Assembly: GCA_023461075.1 (NCBI GenBank)
Contig: JAEWNY010000083.1
Coordinates: 1-36,183, forward strand
Reading direction: 5' to 3'
DNA length: 36,183 nucleotides
From: Pseudomonadota bacterium
GTDB taxonomy: Bacteria; Pseudomonadota; Gammaproteobacteria; Xanthomonadales; Xanthomonadaceae
Shown here: piece by piece, positions 1 to 7,565 of the stretch
Numbering within the stretch: position 1 is the first letter of the stretch
Layout: every line of letters starts with the position of its first letter
Translations under genes and position numbers: made by a program
The notes under the pieces: generated by a model
Told to the model about the DNA's origin: nothing
Seen by the model: only the letters and a program-made list of their open reading frames with translations
Database searches by the model: none

Positions 1-246
<246 letters not shown>

Positions 247-370
247 ATAACCTCAAGTGGCCTTGACCGAGACGCACGTCGATACGTGTTCTTCGCCAGG
301 CACTCGCTACGTTCCGTCCCTATGAAAGTTGGACGCGACATGCCCTGCATGACCGCGACACTTCCCAGCT

Positions 371-486
371 TTCTGGCGACATTAGCGCTGTGGAACCACC
401 CGATCCCATCCCGAACTCGGAAGTGAAACGCAGCTGCGCCGATGGTAGTGTGCATTCAGCATGTGAGAGTAGGTCATCGCCAGATT
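371..486 (+). rRNA. rrf: 5S ribosomal RNA
   Basis: A roughly 116-nt 5S rRNA. The terminal helix pairs TTCTGGCGA (from about 371) with TCGCCAGA (about 477-484). Conserved internal blocks CCCATCCCGAACTCGG, AAGTGAAACG, GCGCCGATGGTAGTG and GAGAGTAGGTCATCG are all present. It lies about 124 nt after the 23S end, with no tRNA in the spacer, and is followed immediately by a terminator. Exact ends are inferred from helix I and may shift by 1-2 nt. Confidence 0.96.
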
Positions 487-494
487 TTATCCAG

Positions 495-525
495 ACGCCC
501 CGGTCAGACGACCGGGGCGTTTTTC
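495..525 (+). terminator. Intrinsic terminator of the rRNA operon
   Basis: A perfect 11-bp stem (495-505 with 510-520, ACGCCCCGGTC/GACCGGGGCGT) with the 4-nt loop AGAC is followed by TTTTC. It sits 9 nt after the 5S gene and ends the rrn operon. The converging rpiA gene stops at 661. The 135 nt between the terminator and rpiA hold no gene that I can see. Confidence 0.93.
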
Positions 526-660
526 TTTGTGCGCGGGGCAGCGCGCCAGCGGCGTCGAATGCTCAAATCGACTAAGAGCACTGCGCGCGTGTGCGGCGGA
601 CGCGCGCTCCGGATAGGGGAAGGTGTGAAGAGTGGCTGTATCCCGGCGGATCCAAGTTCG

Positions 661-1323
661 CTACAGGACGGTCGGCGGCTCGCCACCGACAATCACCACG
701 TCGGCAGGCCGACATGCGAACAGCCCGGCACTGACCACGCCGGGAATCTGGTTGATCGCTTGCTCCAGCGCGACCGGATCGTCGATCCGCAGGTGGTGGA
801 TGTCGAGGATGACATTGCCGTTGTCGGTGATGACGGCTTTTTCCTGTGCATTCATGCGGAACACCGGCTGCCCGCCGCTGAGCGCTGCGATCCGGCGCGC
901 GACCAGGCTGCGCGCCATCGGTATCACCTCGACCGGGAGTGGAAAGCGGCCGAGCACATCGACCTGCTTGGACGGGTCGATGATGCAGACGAAGGTCCGG
1001 CTTGCCTCGGCGATGATCTTCTCGCGGGTCAGCGCCGCGCCGCCGCCCTTGATCAGGCATTTGTGTGGATCGCATTCGTCGGCACCATCGACATACAACG
1101 CCAGTTCGCCGGTGCTGTTGAGGTCGAGGACTTCGATGCCGTGTGCCTTCAGCCGCTCGGTGCTTTGTTCCGAGCTGGATACCGCGCCCTTGATGCGCGA
1201 TGGATCGCGACCGAGTGCATCGATGAAGTAGGCCACGGTCGAACCGGTGCCGACGCCGACGACCATGCCGTCTTCCACGTAATCCATCGCCTTTTCGGCG
1301 GCAAGGCGCTTGCTTTCAGACAT
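661..1323 (-). CDS. rpiA: Ribose-5-phosphate isomerase A
   Basis: RpiA interconverts ribose-5-phosphate and ribulose-5-phosphate in the non-oxidative pentose phosphate pathway, in the cytosol. The 220-residue product matches the usual length (E. coli 219). Family motifs are clear: GVGTGST (23-29) for phosphate binding, SSSEQST (49-55), VDGADE (78-83) and KGGGAALTREK (92-102). D79, D82, K92 and E101 correspond to the E. coli active-site residues D81, D84, K94 and E103. I chose the ATG at 1323, starting MSESKRLAAEKAM. An upstream in-frame ATG at 1368 would add 15 residues that lie inside the EVE gene. It follows the EVE gene by 17 nt on the same strand and converges on the rRNA operon terminator. 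Confidence 0.97.
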   Translation of the reverse strand: MSESKRLAAEKAMDYVEDGMVVGVGTGSTVAYFIDALGRDPSRIKGAVSSSEQSTERLKAHGIEVLDLNSTGELALYVDGADECDPHKCLIKGGGAALTREKIIAEASRTFVCIIDPSKQVDVLGRFPLPVEVIPMARSLVARRIAALSGGQPVFRMNAQEKAVITDNGNVILDIHHLRIDDPVALEQAINQIPGVVSAGLFACRPADVVIVGGEPPTVL

Positions 1324-1340
1324 CGGCGGGGTCCTGTGGG

Positions 1341-1808
1341 TTATTCGAGGGACAGCAACAGCTTCCACTGCGCGGAGGTGACCGGCAGCACCGACAGCCG
1401 CGATCCGGTACGGGTCAGCGCGAATTCCTCGCCGAGATCGTCACGGTGTTCGCGGATATCGGCGAGCGGGATCGGGCGCTGGGTGTGCCGGACGTAGCCG
1501 ACATCGACCAAGTCCCAGCGTGGTTGCTCGGGCGTGGCCTTTTCATCGAAGTACTTGGACTTCCTGTCGAACTGGGTCTTGTCCGGATAGGGAGGACTCG
1601 CCACCTCGCCGACGCCGTAGATGCCCGGCACCTCGCAGTTGGAGTGGTAGAAAAGCACGCCGTCGCCGGGTTTCATTTGGCGCATGAAATTGCGCGCCTG
1701 GTAGTTGCGCACGCCGGTCCATGGCTCGGTCTTGACCCGCTTGAGGTCATCGATGGAGAAGTCGTTGGGCTCGGACTTCATCAGCCAGTATTTCTTGCGG
1801 GCGGTCAT
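1341..1808 (-). CDS. EVE domain-containing protein
   Basis: A 155-residue single-domain EVE protein. EVE is a PUA-like fold thought to bind modified bases in nucleic acid; the exact target of this clade is not known. The N-terminal signature YWLMKSEPNDFSIDDL (7-22), followed by WTGVRNYQARNFMR and a GDGVLFYHSNCEVPGIYGVGEV stretch that I give only as a region (about 48-70), is typical of the family that includes eukaryotic THYN1. The ATG at 1808 overlaps the ygfA stop as ATGA, which supports this start and suggests coupled translation. Standalone EVE proteins are common housekeeping genes next to ygfA and rpiA in this order. Nothing nearby suggests a defence role. Confidence 0.93.
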   Translation of the reverse strand: MTARKKYWLMKSEPNDFSIDDLKRVKTEPWTGVRNYQARNFMRQMKPGDGVLFYHSNCEVPGIYGVGEVASPPYPDKTQFDRKSKYFDEKATPEQPRWDLVDVGYVRHTQRPIPLADIREHRDDLGEEFALTRTGSRLSVLPVTSAQWKLLLSLE

Positions 1809-2392
1809 GTCGGCGTGCGGAGCAGGGTGCGTGATTCGGTGACGATGGCGTCGCAGGCGATGTCCCAAGGTTGAGCGGAAACCAAAGGGATTTCCTGCAC
1901 GTCGAAGGCGATGCCGACCAGCAACGGCGGCGCGGCTCGCGTGGCGCGAAAGGCAAGGCTGCGATCGTACCAGCCGCCGCCCATGCCGATGCGCCGGCAA
2001 CCGGCGTCAAAGCCGGTGAGCGGCATCGCGATCATCGCCATCTCATTCGCGTCGAGAAGCGAGGTCGGGGCGAGATCCGGCTCGGGGATGCCGTAGCGAT
2101 TGCTGGCGAGGGTATCGCCGGGCTTCCACGGCGCGAACTTCAGCGTGCCATCGGTATCGTCCAGCACCGGCAGGCAGTAGATGCAGGCCGGCGGCAGCCG
2201 AACCTGCCAGGCATGCAGCGGCAGCTCGCCGTCCATCGCCCAGTAACCGGCCACGTAACCTTGCCTGGGCGCATCGGCGAGCGTGAGCAGGTGCTCGGCC
2301 ACCGCTTCGGCAGCGGCCATGCGTGCGCGCGGCAGGATGTCGCGACGGCGGCGACGCAGATCGAGTCGGCTGGGTGCGATGACATCGGGCAT
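1805..2392 (-). CDS. ygfA: 5-formyltetrahydrofolate cyclo-ligase
   Basis: This enzyme (also called MTHFS or Fau) uses ATP to convert 5-formyltetrahydrofolate to 5,10-methenyltetrahydrofolate, recycling an inhibitory folate. The 195-residue product has the basic N-terminal helix RLDLRRRRRD (9-18) and the late GMGGGWYDRSL motif that forms the ATP and phosphate site. I chose the ATG at 2392 (MPDVIAPSRLDL). An in-frame ATG at 2416 would add eight residues and cannot be excluded. The stop overlaps the EVE start by ATGA. The gene lies downstream of 6S RNA, the classic ssrS-ygfA linkage, but here a terminator stands between them. Confidence 0.93.
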   Translation of the reverse strand: MPDVIAPSRLDLRRRRRDILPRARMAAAEAVAEHLLTLADAPRQGYVAGYWAMDGELPLHAWQVRLPPACIYCLPVLDDTDGTLKFAPWKPGDTLASNRYGIPEPDLAPTSLLDANEMAMIAMPLTGFDAGCRRIGMGGGWYDRSLAFRATRAAPPLLVGIAFDVQEIPLVSAQPWDIACDAIVTESRTLLRTPT

Positions 2393-2460
2393 GCGGCGAT
2401 TGTAACGAGACGACATCGCCAGACGCTGCCTTGATGGTGCACATCGACACGGGTTGCCGC

Positions 2461-2490
2461 AAAAAGAAACCCGCGCATGGGCGCGGGTTT
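2461..2490 (-). terminator. Terminator after 6S RNA
   Basis: Read on the minus strand, AAACCCGCGC-CCAT-GCGCGGGTTT forms a perfect 10-bp stem (2490-2481 with 2476-2467). It is followed by CTTTTT, a good U-tract. It lies directly after the 6S RNA body and about 70 nt before the ygfA start, so ygfA must be read by read-through or from its own promoter. Confidence 0.9.
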
Positions 2491-2493
2491 CGA

Positions 2494-2684
2494 AGATGGC
2501 ATCCTCCGCCGTGGCGATGCGAGCGAAACGACCTTGAACCTGCGGGTTCAAGTGGGAATGCTCGGAAACCTTCGGGCTTTCCGCATCAGGGCGGACATGC
2601 ACGCCGGGATTCGTTGCAGACCCGGTGTCGTTCTTAAGGGACAAGGCGAATGTTTTGCGCGCTGTCGCTCAAGGCAGAGGACAC
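2494..2684 (-). ncRNA. ssrS: 6S RNA
   Basis: 6S RNA mimics an open promoter and sequesters sigma70 RNA polymerase in stationary phase. On the minus strand the 3' half reads ACTTGAACCCGCAGGTTCAA followed by GGTCG and later CATCGCCACGG, closely parallel to the E. coli 6S segment with CCTTGAACCAAGGGTTCAAGG. The closing stem is intact: TCCTCTGCC near the 5' end (2681-2673) pairs over 9 bp with GGCGGAGGA near the 3' end (2510-2502). The position between zapA and ygfA is the conserved gammaproteobacterial location. The length is about 190 nt. The 5' end is inferred from the -10 box and the 3' end from the terminator; both are approximate. Confidence 0.92.
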
Positions 2685-2690
2685 GGAAAA

Positions 2691-2696
2691 AGTATA
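2691..2696 (-). promoter_or_regulatory. Candidate -10 box for 6S RNA
   Basis: TATACT on the minus strand lies about 7 nt before the inferred 6S start. No convincing -35 hexamer stands at the right spacing, the nearest candidates being CACCTT and CTTGCG. The site sits between zapA and 6S, so 6S has its own promoter rather than depending on zapA transcription. Confidence 0.65.
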
Positions 2697-2738
2697 GCGC
2701 CGAAATAAGTACGCAAGGTGAATGCCGGGATGCCCGGC

Positions 2739-3044
2739 TCAGTCCTGCGGCAAGCGCGACAGGCGGCGCTCCAGTGCATCAAGCGCACCGGCCAGCGCAT
2801 GGTCGCGTTTGCGGTTTTCCTCGCGCAGGTTTTCCAATTCGTGCGCCAGGTTGAGCGCCGCAAGCACCGCGATGCGTTCGGTCGCCACCATACGATTGTT
2901 GCCGCGGACTTCGCGCATGCGTTCGTCAAGCAAACGCGCAGCCGAGATCAGGCTCGCTCGTTCGTCGTCGCTGACGCCGACAGTGTAATCGCGATCGAGG
3001 ATACGGACGTTGACCGGTTCGGACTTAGCTTCCGGCGAGCTCAC
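2739..3044 (-). CDS. zapA: Cell division protein ZapA
   Basis: ZapA binds FtsZ and promotes protofilament bundling at the division ring. The 101-residue product has the family's N-terminal globular part with VNVRILDRDYTVGV (11-24), then LISAARLLDERMREVR, and ends in a coiled coil (about 65-98, LAHELENLREENRKRDHAL). The length matches the family, which is about 100-110 residues. It starts at GTG 3044, whose GTGA overlaps the stop of the upstream TIGR02449 gene. That overlap fixes the start and predicts coupled translation. Confidence 0.93.
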   Translation of the reverse strand: MSSPEAKSEPVNVRILDRDYTVGVSDDERASLISAARLLDERMREVRGNNRMVATERIAVLAALNLAHELENLREENRKRDHALAGALDALERRLSRLPQD

Positions 3045-3262
3045 GTGTGCTGCTCCAGCGCCTTGAGCCGGTGGATCATCGCCTCGACCCGCGAGCGTGC
3101 CTCCTCGTTGCGACTGACCAGTTGCGCGCGATCGTGGATCAGCTGCTCCTGCTGTTGGCGCAGGCTGCGGTTCTCCTCTCCCAGCCGTTGCTGACGATCG
3201 CTCATCGCTTCGATGCGATCGACCAGGGCCTGCAGGCGCTCGATGGGGTCATTCTCGTCCAT
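3041..3262 (-). CDS. Small coiled-coil protein, TIGR02449 family
   Basis: A 73-residue, almost entirely helical protein rich in Glu, Gln and Arg. Leucine heptads run from about residue 8 to 70 (IERLQALVDRIEAM, then SLRQQQEQLI, then MIHRLKALEQ). This matches the short family TIGR02449, found just upstream of zapA in xanthomonads and pseudomonads. Its function is not established. The coupling to zapA (GTGA overlap) and the coiled-coil make-up suggest a partner role in division, but that is inference. Confidence 0.88.
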   Translation of the reverse strand: MDENDPIERLQALVDRIEAMSDRQQRLGEENRSLRQQQEQLIHDRAQLVSRNEEARSRVEAMIHRLKALEQHT

Positions 3263-3360
3263 GCGCGCACCTTGTCAGGGGGCGGCGATCGGGTCAAGCA
3301 CGCCGTTTCGCCGACGGGGCCGCGCGATACACTGGTGGTCTCAACCCCGAGGATCATGCC

Positions 3361-3909
3361 TTGCAGGCCACCCCCGACTTGCCCGATTGGCAGCAGACCC
3401 AATCCGCACTCACGCCGTTGCAACTGGCGGTCAGTCCCGCCGAATTGCACGGTGCGCTGGTCGGCTGGCTAGCCGGTGGCGGCAATGTCGAGGGGGCGTG
3501 GCTGGGCCGGGTCCTGGCCGATGATGACCTGGCGCCACCGACGGATGCCACGCTTGACGACCTGCGCGATGCGACGGTCGCCTCGATGGAGGACCGCGAA
3601 CTGAACTTCCACCTGCTGTTGCCGGATGATGATGCGCCGGTGGATGTGCGCGGCAACGCATTGTTCGATTGGTGCCGCGCGTTCCTGGGTGCATTCGGGC
3701 TGGCGGCTGGCGCGAATCCGCCACTGACCGAGGAGGGCGGCGAAGCGCTCGAGGATCTGGCGCGGCTGGCGATGGCCGAGGCCGAATCCGATGGCGACGA
3801 GGAAGACGAAGCCGCCTTCGCCGAGATCGAGGAGTTCGTGCGCGTTGCCGCGCTGCTTCTGCATGGTGACTGCGCGCTGGCACCGCGCCATCGCAAGCGA
3901 CTGCACTGA
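3361..3909 (+). CDS. ygfB: UPF0149 family protein (YgfB-like)
   Basis: A 182-residue member of UPF0149 (YecA/YgfB), recognisable from SPAELHGALVGWLAGGG (about 24-40), the RELNFHLLLPDDDAPV segment and FDWCRAFLGAFGLAAG (about 101-116). The C-terminal third is strongly acidic. The molecular role is not settled for the family; in Pseudomonas, YgfB has been linked to regulation of beta-lactamase expression. I place the start at TTG 3361 because GAGGA at 3349-3353 is spaced 7 nt from it. The nearby ATG at 3356 is out of frame and too close to that ribosome-binding site. It lies just upstream of pepP, the usual gammaproteobacterial order. Confidence 0.9.
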   Translation: MQATPDLPDWQQTQSALTPLQLAVSPAELHGALVGWLAGGGNVEGAWLGRVLADDDLAPPTDATLDDLRDATVASMEDRELNFHLLLPDDDAPVDVRGNALFDWCRAFLGAFGLAAGANPPLTEEGGEALEDLARLAMAEAESDGDEEDEAAFAEIEEFVRVAALLLHGDCALAPRHRKRLH

Positions 3910-3922
3910 GCCTCGCACCACG

Positions 3923-5248
3923 ATGCCGGTGATCGACAAGGCGCTCTCGGCCAAGGCCTGCGGCAAGCGGCGCAAGCAATTGATGCGGATGGTGGGCGAG
4001 GACGCGATCCTGATCCTGCCCGCAGCACCGGAGCGCATCCGCAGCCGCGATACCCATTTTCCGTATCGGCAGGATTCCGATTTCTGGTACCTGACCGGAT
4101 TCGCCGAGCCCGAGTCGGTACTGGTGCTGGTGCCCGGACGCGCGCACGGCGAGGCGCTGCTGTTCTGCCGCGAGCGCGACCTTGAACGCGAAGGATGGGA
4201 TGGCCCGCGCAGCGGCCCCGAGGGCGCAGCGGACTTGTTGGGGATGGACGATGCGTGGGCGATCGATGACATCGACGAGATCCTGCCTGGCCTGCTCGAA
4301 GGTCGTTCCCGGGTCTATTACCACTTTGGCCACGACACCGAGTTCGATCTCAAGCTGATCGGCTGGGTCAACCGCGTGCGCGCCCAGGTGCGCCGTGGCG
4401 CGCAACCGCCGCATGAATTCCTGGAACTGGGCCACTTGCTCGACGAGATGCGCCTGTTCAAGTCCGCCGACGAGTTGGCATTGATGCAGCGATCGGCGGA
4501 CATCGCGGTCGCGGCGCACCAGGCGGCAATGCGCGCGGCGCGTCCGGGCATCCACGAGTACGAACTGCAGGCCGAAGTCGAACGCGTCTTCCGCATGCAC
4601 GATGCGGTGCCGGCCTACGAAAGCATCGTCGGGGCCGGTGCCAATGCCTGCGTGTTGCATTACCGCGCAAACTCGGCCAAGGCGCGCGCCGGCGATCTGG
4701 TGTTGATCGATGCCGGCGCCGAGTACCGTGGCTACGCGTCCGACATCACCCGCACCTTCCCCGTCGATGGCGGCTTCAGCGCACCGCAGCGTGCCCTGCA
4801 CGACCTGGTGGGACAGGCGCAGGCCGCAGCGCTGGCGGTGGCACTGCCCGGCAATCCGTGGTCGGCGATCCACGATGCCGCCGTCGAGACCCTGACCGAG
4901 GGGCTGTTGTCACTGGGCCTGCTCAAGGGCAAGGCGAAGAAGCACATCGCCGAAGGCACCTACCAACGCTTCTACCGGCACAAGACCGGGCATTGGCTGG
5001 GCCTGGACGTGCACGACGTCGGTGACTATCGGGTGGATGACGAGCCGCGCCTGCTCGAGCCGGGCATGGTGTTCACCATCGAGCCGGGGCTTTACGTATC
5101 GACCGACGACAAGAGCGTCGATGCGAAGTGGCGCGGCATCGGCATCCGCACCGAGGATGACGTGGTCATCACCAAGGCTGGGCATCGCGTGTTGACCGAT
5201 GCGCTTGTGCGCGATGCCGACGCCATGGAGGCCTTCATGGCCCGTTGA
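3923..5248 (+). CDS. pepP: Xaa-Pro aminopeptidase P
   Basis: PepP removes the N-terminal residue from peptides whose second residue is proline, using two Mn ions in a pita-bread (M24) fold. The product has 441 residues, the same length as E. coli PepP. The N-terminal domain (about 1-175) carries DTHFPYRQDSDFWYLTGF (43-60). The C-terminal catalytic domain carries all five metal ligands: D263 and D274 (DAGAEYRGYASD), H357 (KTGHWLGLDVHD), E387 (TIEPGLY) and E411 (IRTEDDV). The ATG at 3923 follows the ygfB stop by 13 nt, so the two probably form an operon. In many relatives ubiH follows; here a 143-nt stretch without a recognisable gene follows, then converging genes. Confidence 0.97.
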   Translation: MPVIDKALSAKACGKRRKQLMRMVGEDAILILPAAPERIRSRDTHFPYRQDSDFWYLTGFAEPESVLVLVPGRAHGEALLFCRERDLEREGWDGPRSGPEGAADLLGMDDAWAIDDIDEILPGLLEGRSRVYYHFGHDTEFDLKLIGWVNRVRAQVRRGAQPPHEFLELGHLLDEMRLFKSADELALMQRSADIAVAAHQAAMRAARPGIHEYELQAEVERVFRMHDAVPAYESIVGAGANACVLHYRANSAKARAGDLVLIDAGAEYRGYASDITRTFPVDGGFSAPQRALHDLVGQAQAAALAVALPGNPWSAIHDAAVETLTEGLLSLGLLKGKAKKHIAEGTYQRFYRHKTGHWLGLDVHDVGDYRVDDEPRLLEPGMVFTIEPGLYVSTDDKSVDAKWRGIGIRTEDDVVITKAGHRVLTDALVRDADAMEAFMAR

Positions 5249-5391
5249 GCGGGACGCGGCGACATCAGCGCACGCCCCGAGCCGGGTGCCGCCGAATACC
5301 AGCCGCGAGTCCGCGCACAGCGGGAACGCGAGAAAGCCGAACGCCGCCGGCCATGACCCAGGCCATTTGCGCCCCCGCTGCCCACGCCGCC

Positions 5392-5817
5392 TTACTGCGC
5401 GGGCTTGATCGTGCGCATCACCAGGCCGACCGGTGCGGCGACGCCGTCGCCCGACATCGGCACCAGGCCGCCGTGGACGGTGACGCGCTGGCCAGCCAGC
5501 GAATACGCATCGGCATGGTCGCTCTGCGGCACCAGTTCGATCACGTCGACACCTTCGGCCGCCGGGTATTCCGCTGCGCGTGCGGCATTGGTGGCGATGC
5601 AGATCGGCGTATCCAGTGTCAGCAACAGCGCGTTGCGGCTGTCCTTGCCGGGCGCGCTGAGCATGCGGGTGGATGCAACGCCCGTCAGCGTGACCATGCC
5701 GGGCGCGTACTGCATGCAGTTGGATGCGCCGGCGACGGCTGGCGTGGGTTGCGGCTTGCAGCCGGACAGTGTGAGCGCCGTGACGGCGGCGGCCAGCAGT
5801 AAATGGGAATGATTCAT
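5392..5817 (-). CDS. Predicted lipoprotein, DUF4431-like
   Basis: A 141-residue secreted protein with a lipoprotein signal: hydrophobic LLLAAAVTALTLSGC with a lipobox LSGC and acylated Cys at position 20. The mature part has NCMQYAPGMVTLTG (33-46), LLTLDTPICIATN, VIELVP, then a Y-LAGQRVTVHGGL segment. This order (Cys-x-x-Tyr, V-L-G, L-x-PIC, GQ-V-V-G) resembles the DUF4431 beta-barrel family, whose function is unknown. The family call is from pattern memory, not a search. Two extra cysteines (C34 and that in TPIC) could form a disulfide. The ATG overlaps the pepQ stop (ATGA). Confidence 0.8.
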   Translation of the reverse strand: MNHSHLLLAAAVTALTLSGCKPQPTPAVAGASNCMQYAPGMVTLTGVASTRMLSAPGKDSRNALLLTLDTPICIATNAARAAEYPAAEGVDVIELVPQSDHADAYSLAGQRVTVHGGLVPMSGDGVAAPVGLVMRTIKPAQ

Positions 5818-7139
5818 GGGGCCTCCTTCCAGGCTTCGCGGGTGAGGTTGATCGGCGCATCCGCGGTGCAGACCACATCGTCCTCGATGCGGATGCCGCC
5901 ATAGGGTTTGAAGGACTCGACTTTTTCCCAGTCCACGCTGTTGCGATGTCCATCATCGCGCAGTTTTTCCAGCAGCATGTCGATGAAGTAGATGCCGGGC
6001 TCGATGGTGACCACCATGCCTGGCGCCAGCGTGCGGGTGAGGCGCAGGTACGGATGGCCTTCGGGCTTGTCGATCATGCCACCTGAATCGTTCTCGGCAA
6101 ATCCGGCGACATCGTGCACCTGCAGACCGATGCCATGGCCGATGCCGTGCGGGAAGAACGCGCTGCTGATGCCGCTTTCGACCGCATTCTCGGGCGATAC
6201 GTTGATGAGTCCGAAATCCTTCAGGATGCCGGCGAGCGCGAGGTGGGCATCAAGGTGGATCCTGCGGTAATCGGTGCCGGCGCGGACCTGGTCACACATC
6301 GCCTGCTGGGCGGCATCGACCGCGTCGATCAACGCCTTGAACTCGTCGTCCTGCGCCGAATAGGTGCGGGTGATGTCGCAAGCGTAGCCTGCGTGGCTGG
6401 CACCGGCATCGATGAGCAGGCTGCGCGAAGGGCGCGGAGCCAGGCGGTCGCGGTCGGTGTAATGCAGGACGGCGCCATGTTCGTTCAGCGCGACAATGTT
6501 GCCGTAGGGCAGGTCGTTGGCATCCTGGCCGGCGGCCTGGCAATAGGCCATGTGGATGCCGAATTCGGACAGGCCGGCACGGAAGGCGCGCTCGGCGGCG
6601 CGGTGCGCGCGCACGCCGCGGCGGCTGGCTTCGCGCATCATCTCGATCTCGTACGCCGTCTTGAACGCGCGCTGGTAATCCAGATAGGCGAGCACCTTGT
6701 CGGGATTGTTCGGCACCAGATGGCCGATCGCGCTCTGCGGCTCGCCCAGGATCGCCATGCGGGTGGAGATCGGCGGCAGGTGCCGGGCGGCTTCTTCCGG
6801 CGTGCGGACGATGGTGATGTCGAAGTGCTCGACCCACGGGCCCGCAGGGTCGCTCGGCACCACGTGCCAGTAGTCGCGCGGCTGCAGGTAGATCAGCTGT
6901 GGGCGCTTGCCCGGCGCATGCACGATCCAGCTGCCGGGTGCGCTGGTGAGGGGCAGCCAATGCTTGAAGTGGGGGTTCACCGCGTACGGGTAGTCGCGGT
7001 CATCGAACGCCTGGTAGTGCAGGGTGCCGCTCGGGATCAGCAGGCGCTCGAAGCCGCCGCGCTCCAGCGCCACATCGGCATTTTGCTGCAATCCCTGCAG
7101 GTGGTCGGTGTACAGGGCGGCGATGTCGACGGCTGGCAT
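5814..7139 (-). CDS. pepQ: Xaa-Pro dipeptidase (prolidase)
   Basis: PepQ hydrolyses Xaa-Pro dipeptides; bacterial relatives also cleave organophosphates as a side activity. At 441 residues it aligns from end to end with E. coli PepQ (443). Shared features include NPHFKHWLPLT (55-65), DYWHVVPSDPAGPW, YGNIVALNEHGAVLHYT (212-228) and EPGIYFIDMLL. Metal ligands are D244, D255, H335 (HGIGH), E380 and E419 (RIEDD). I chose the ATG at 7139 (MPAVDIAALY), which matches the E. coli start. An in-frame ATG at 7166 would add nine residues without a visible ribosome-binding site. It lies 69 nt after the PilZ gene and is coupled to the lipoprotein gene. Confidence 0.95.
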   Translation of the reverse strand: MPAVDIAALYTDHLQGLQQNADVALERGGFERLLIPSGTLHYQAFDDRDYPYAVNPHFKHWLPLTSAPGSWIVHAPGKRPQLIYLQPRDYWHVVPSDPAGPWVEHFDITIVRTPEEAARHLPPISTRMAILGEPQSAIGHLVPNNPDKVLAYLDYQRAFKTAYEIEMMREASRRGVRAHRAAERAFRAGLSEFGIHMAYCQAAGQDANDLPYGNIVALNEHGAVLHYTDRDRLAPRPSRSLLIDAGASHAGYACDITRTYSAQDDEFKALIDAVDAAQQAMCDQVRAGTDYRRIHLDAHLALAGILKDFGLINVSPENAVESGISSAFFPHGIGHGIGLQVHDVAGFAENDSGGMIDKPEGHPYLRLTRTLAPGMVVTIEPGIYFIDMLLEKLRDDGHRNSVDWEKVESFKPYGGIRIEDDVVCTADAPINLTREAWKEAP

Positions 7140-7208
7140 GGGTATTCCCGGAAGGAAAACCCGCATTTTGAAGCAAAGACCGTGCGCTGTCCGTGGACGC
7201 GGCGGATC

Positions 7209-7565
7209 TCAGTGTTGCCCGGATGCCTGCAAGCCCTCGCTCCAGGCGCGGATCTCTTCGCGCAGGGCGCGCGAAAGCTGGATGAAGCGCGCACCGGCGG
7301 TGTGCTCGCCCGTCCCGGGACTGTCCACCCAGACGACCTGCACGCCGCACTCGATCTCCAGAGGGACACCGCCCGTTGGAAGCGGCAGCGAGAAGTGCCA
7401 TTGATACAGCGCATCCAGCGTAAGCGGCGCGTCACTGGCGACCTGCAGGCCGGTGGCGGAGAGGTCGACCAGACGCCCGATCCGCAGCCCGGTCATGCTG
7501 TCGGTGATCTCGAACCGGCCGCGTAATTCGCGGCGAGCGTCGTTGCGGAACTCGGACCCGTTCAT
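7209..7565 (-). CDS. PilZ domain protein
   Basis: A 118-residue single PilZ domain, the common receptor for cyclic di-GMP. The two binding signatures are present: an RxxxR stretch at RNDARRELR (7-15) and DLSATG (34-39, the D/NxSxxG motif). The strand pattern that follows is typical (LYQWHFSLPLP, ECGVQVVWVD, HTAGARFIQLS). Binding is therefore likely but unproved. The ATG at 7565 overlaps the stop of the DUF1631 gene as ATGA, so both are translated together. This suggests that the two proteins act together. It is unlike the degenerate PilZ protein of pilus biogenesis, which lacks the arginine motif. Confidence 0.9.
   Translation of the reverse strand: MNGSEFRNDARRELRGRFEITDSMTGLRIGRLVDLSATGLQVASDAPLTLDALYQWHFSLPLPTGGVPLEIECGVQVVWVDSPGTGEHTAGARFIQLSRALREEIRAWSEGLQASGQH

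Noticed and set aside
442..1497. A 351-residue plus-strand open frame over the 5S end and rpiA
   Set aside because: It runs through the terminator and is antisense to rpiA, with no recognisable domain.
1341..1808. EVE protein as part of a defence or modified-DNA restriction system
   Set aside because: The gene is a stand-alone EVE domain in a housekeeping block with ygfA and rpiA. There is no nuclease or helicase fused or adjacent.
3431..4873. A 480-residue minus-strand frame antisense to ygfB and pepP
   Set aside because: This is a high-GC shadow frame. pepP on the plus strand has all five metal ligands.
5249..5391. A possible small gene between pepP and the lipoprotein gene
   Set aside because: Frames on both strands give only short peptides without a ribosome-binding site or known pattern.
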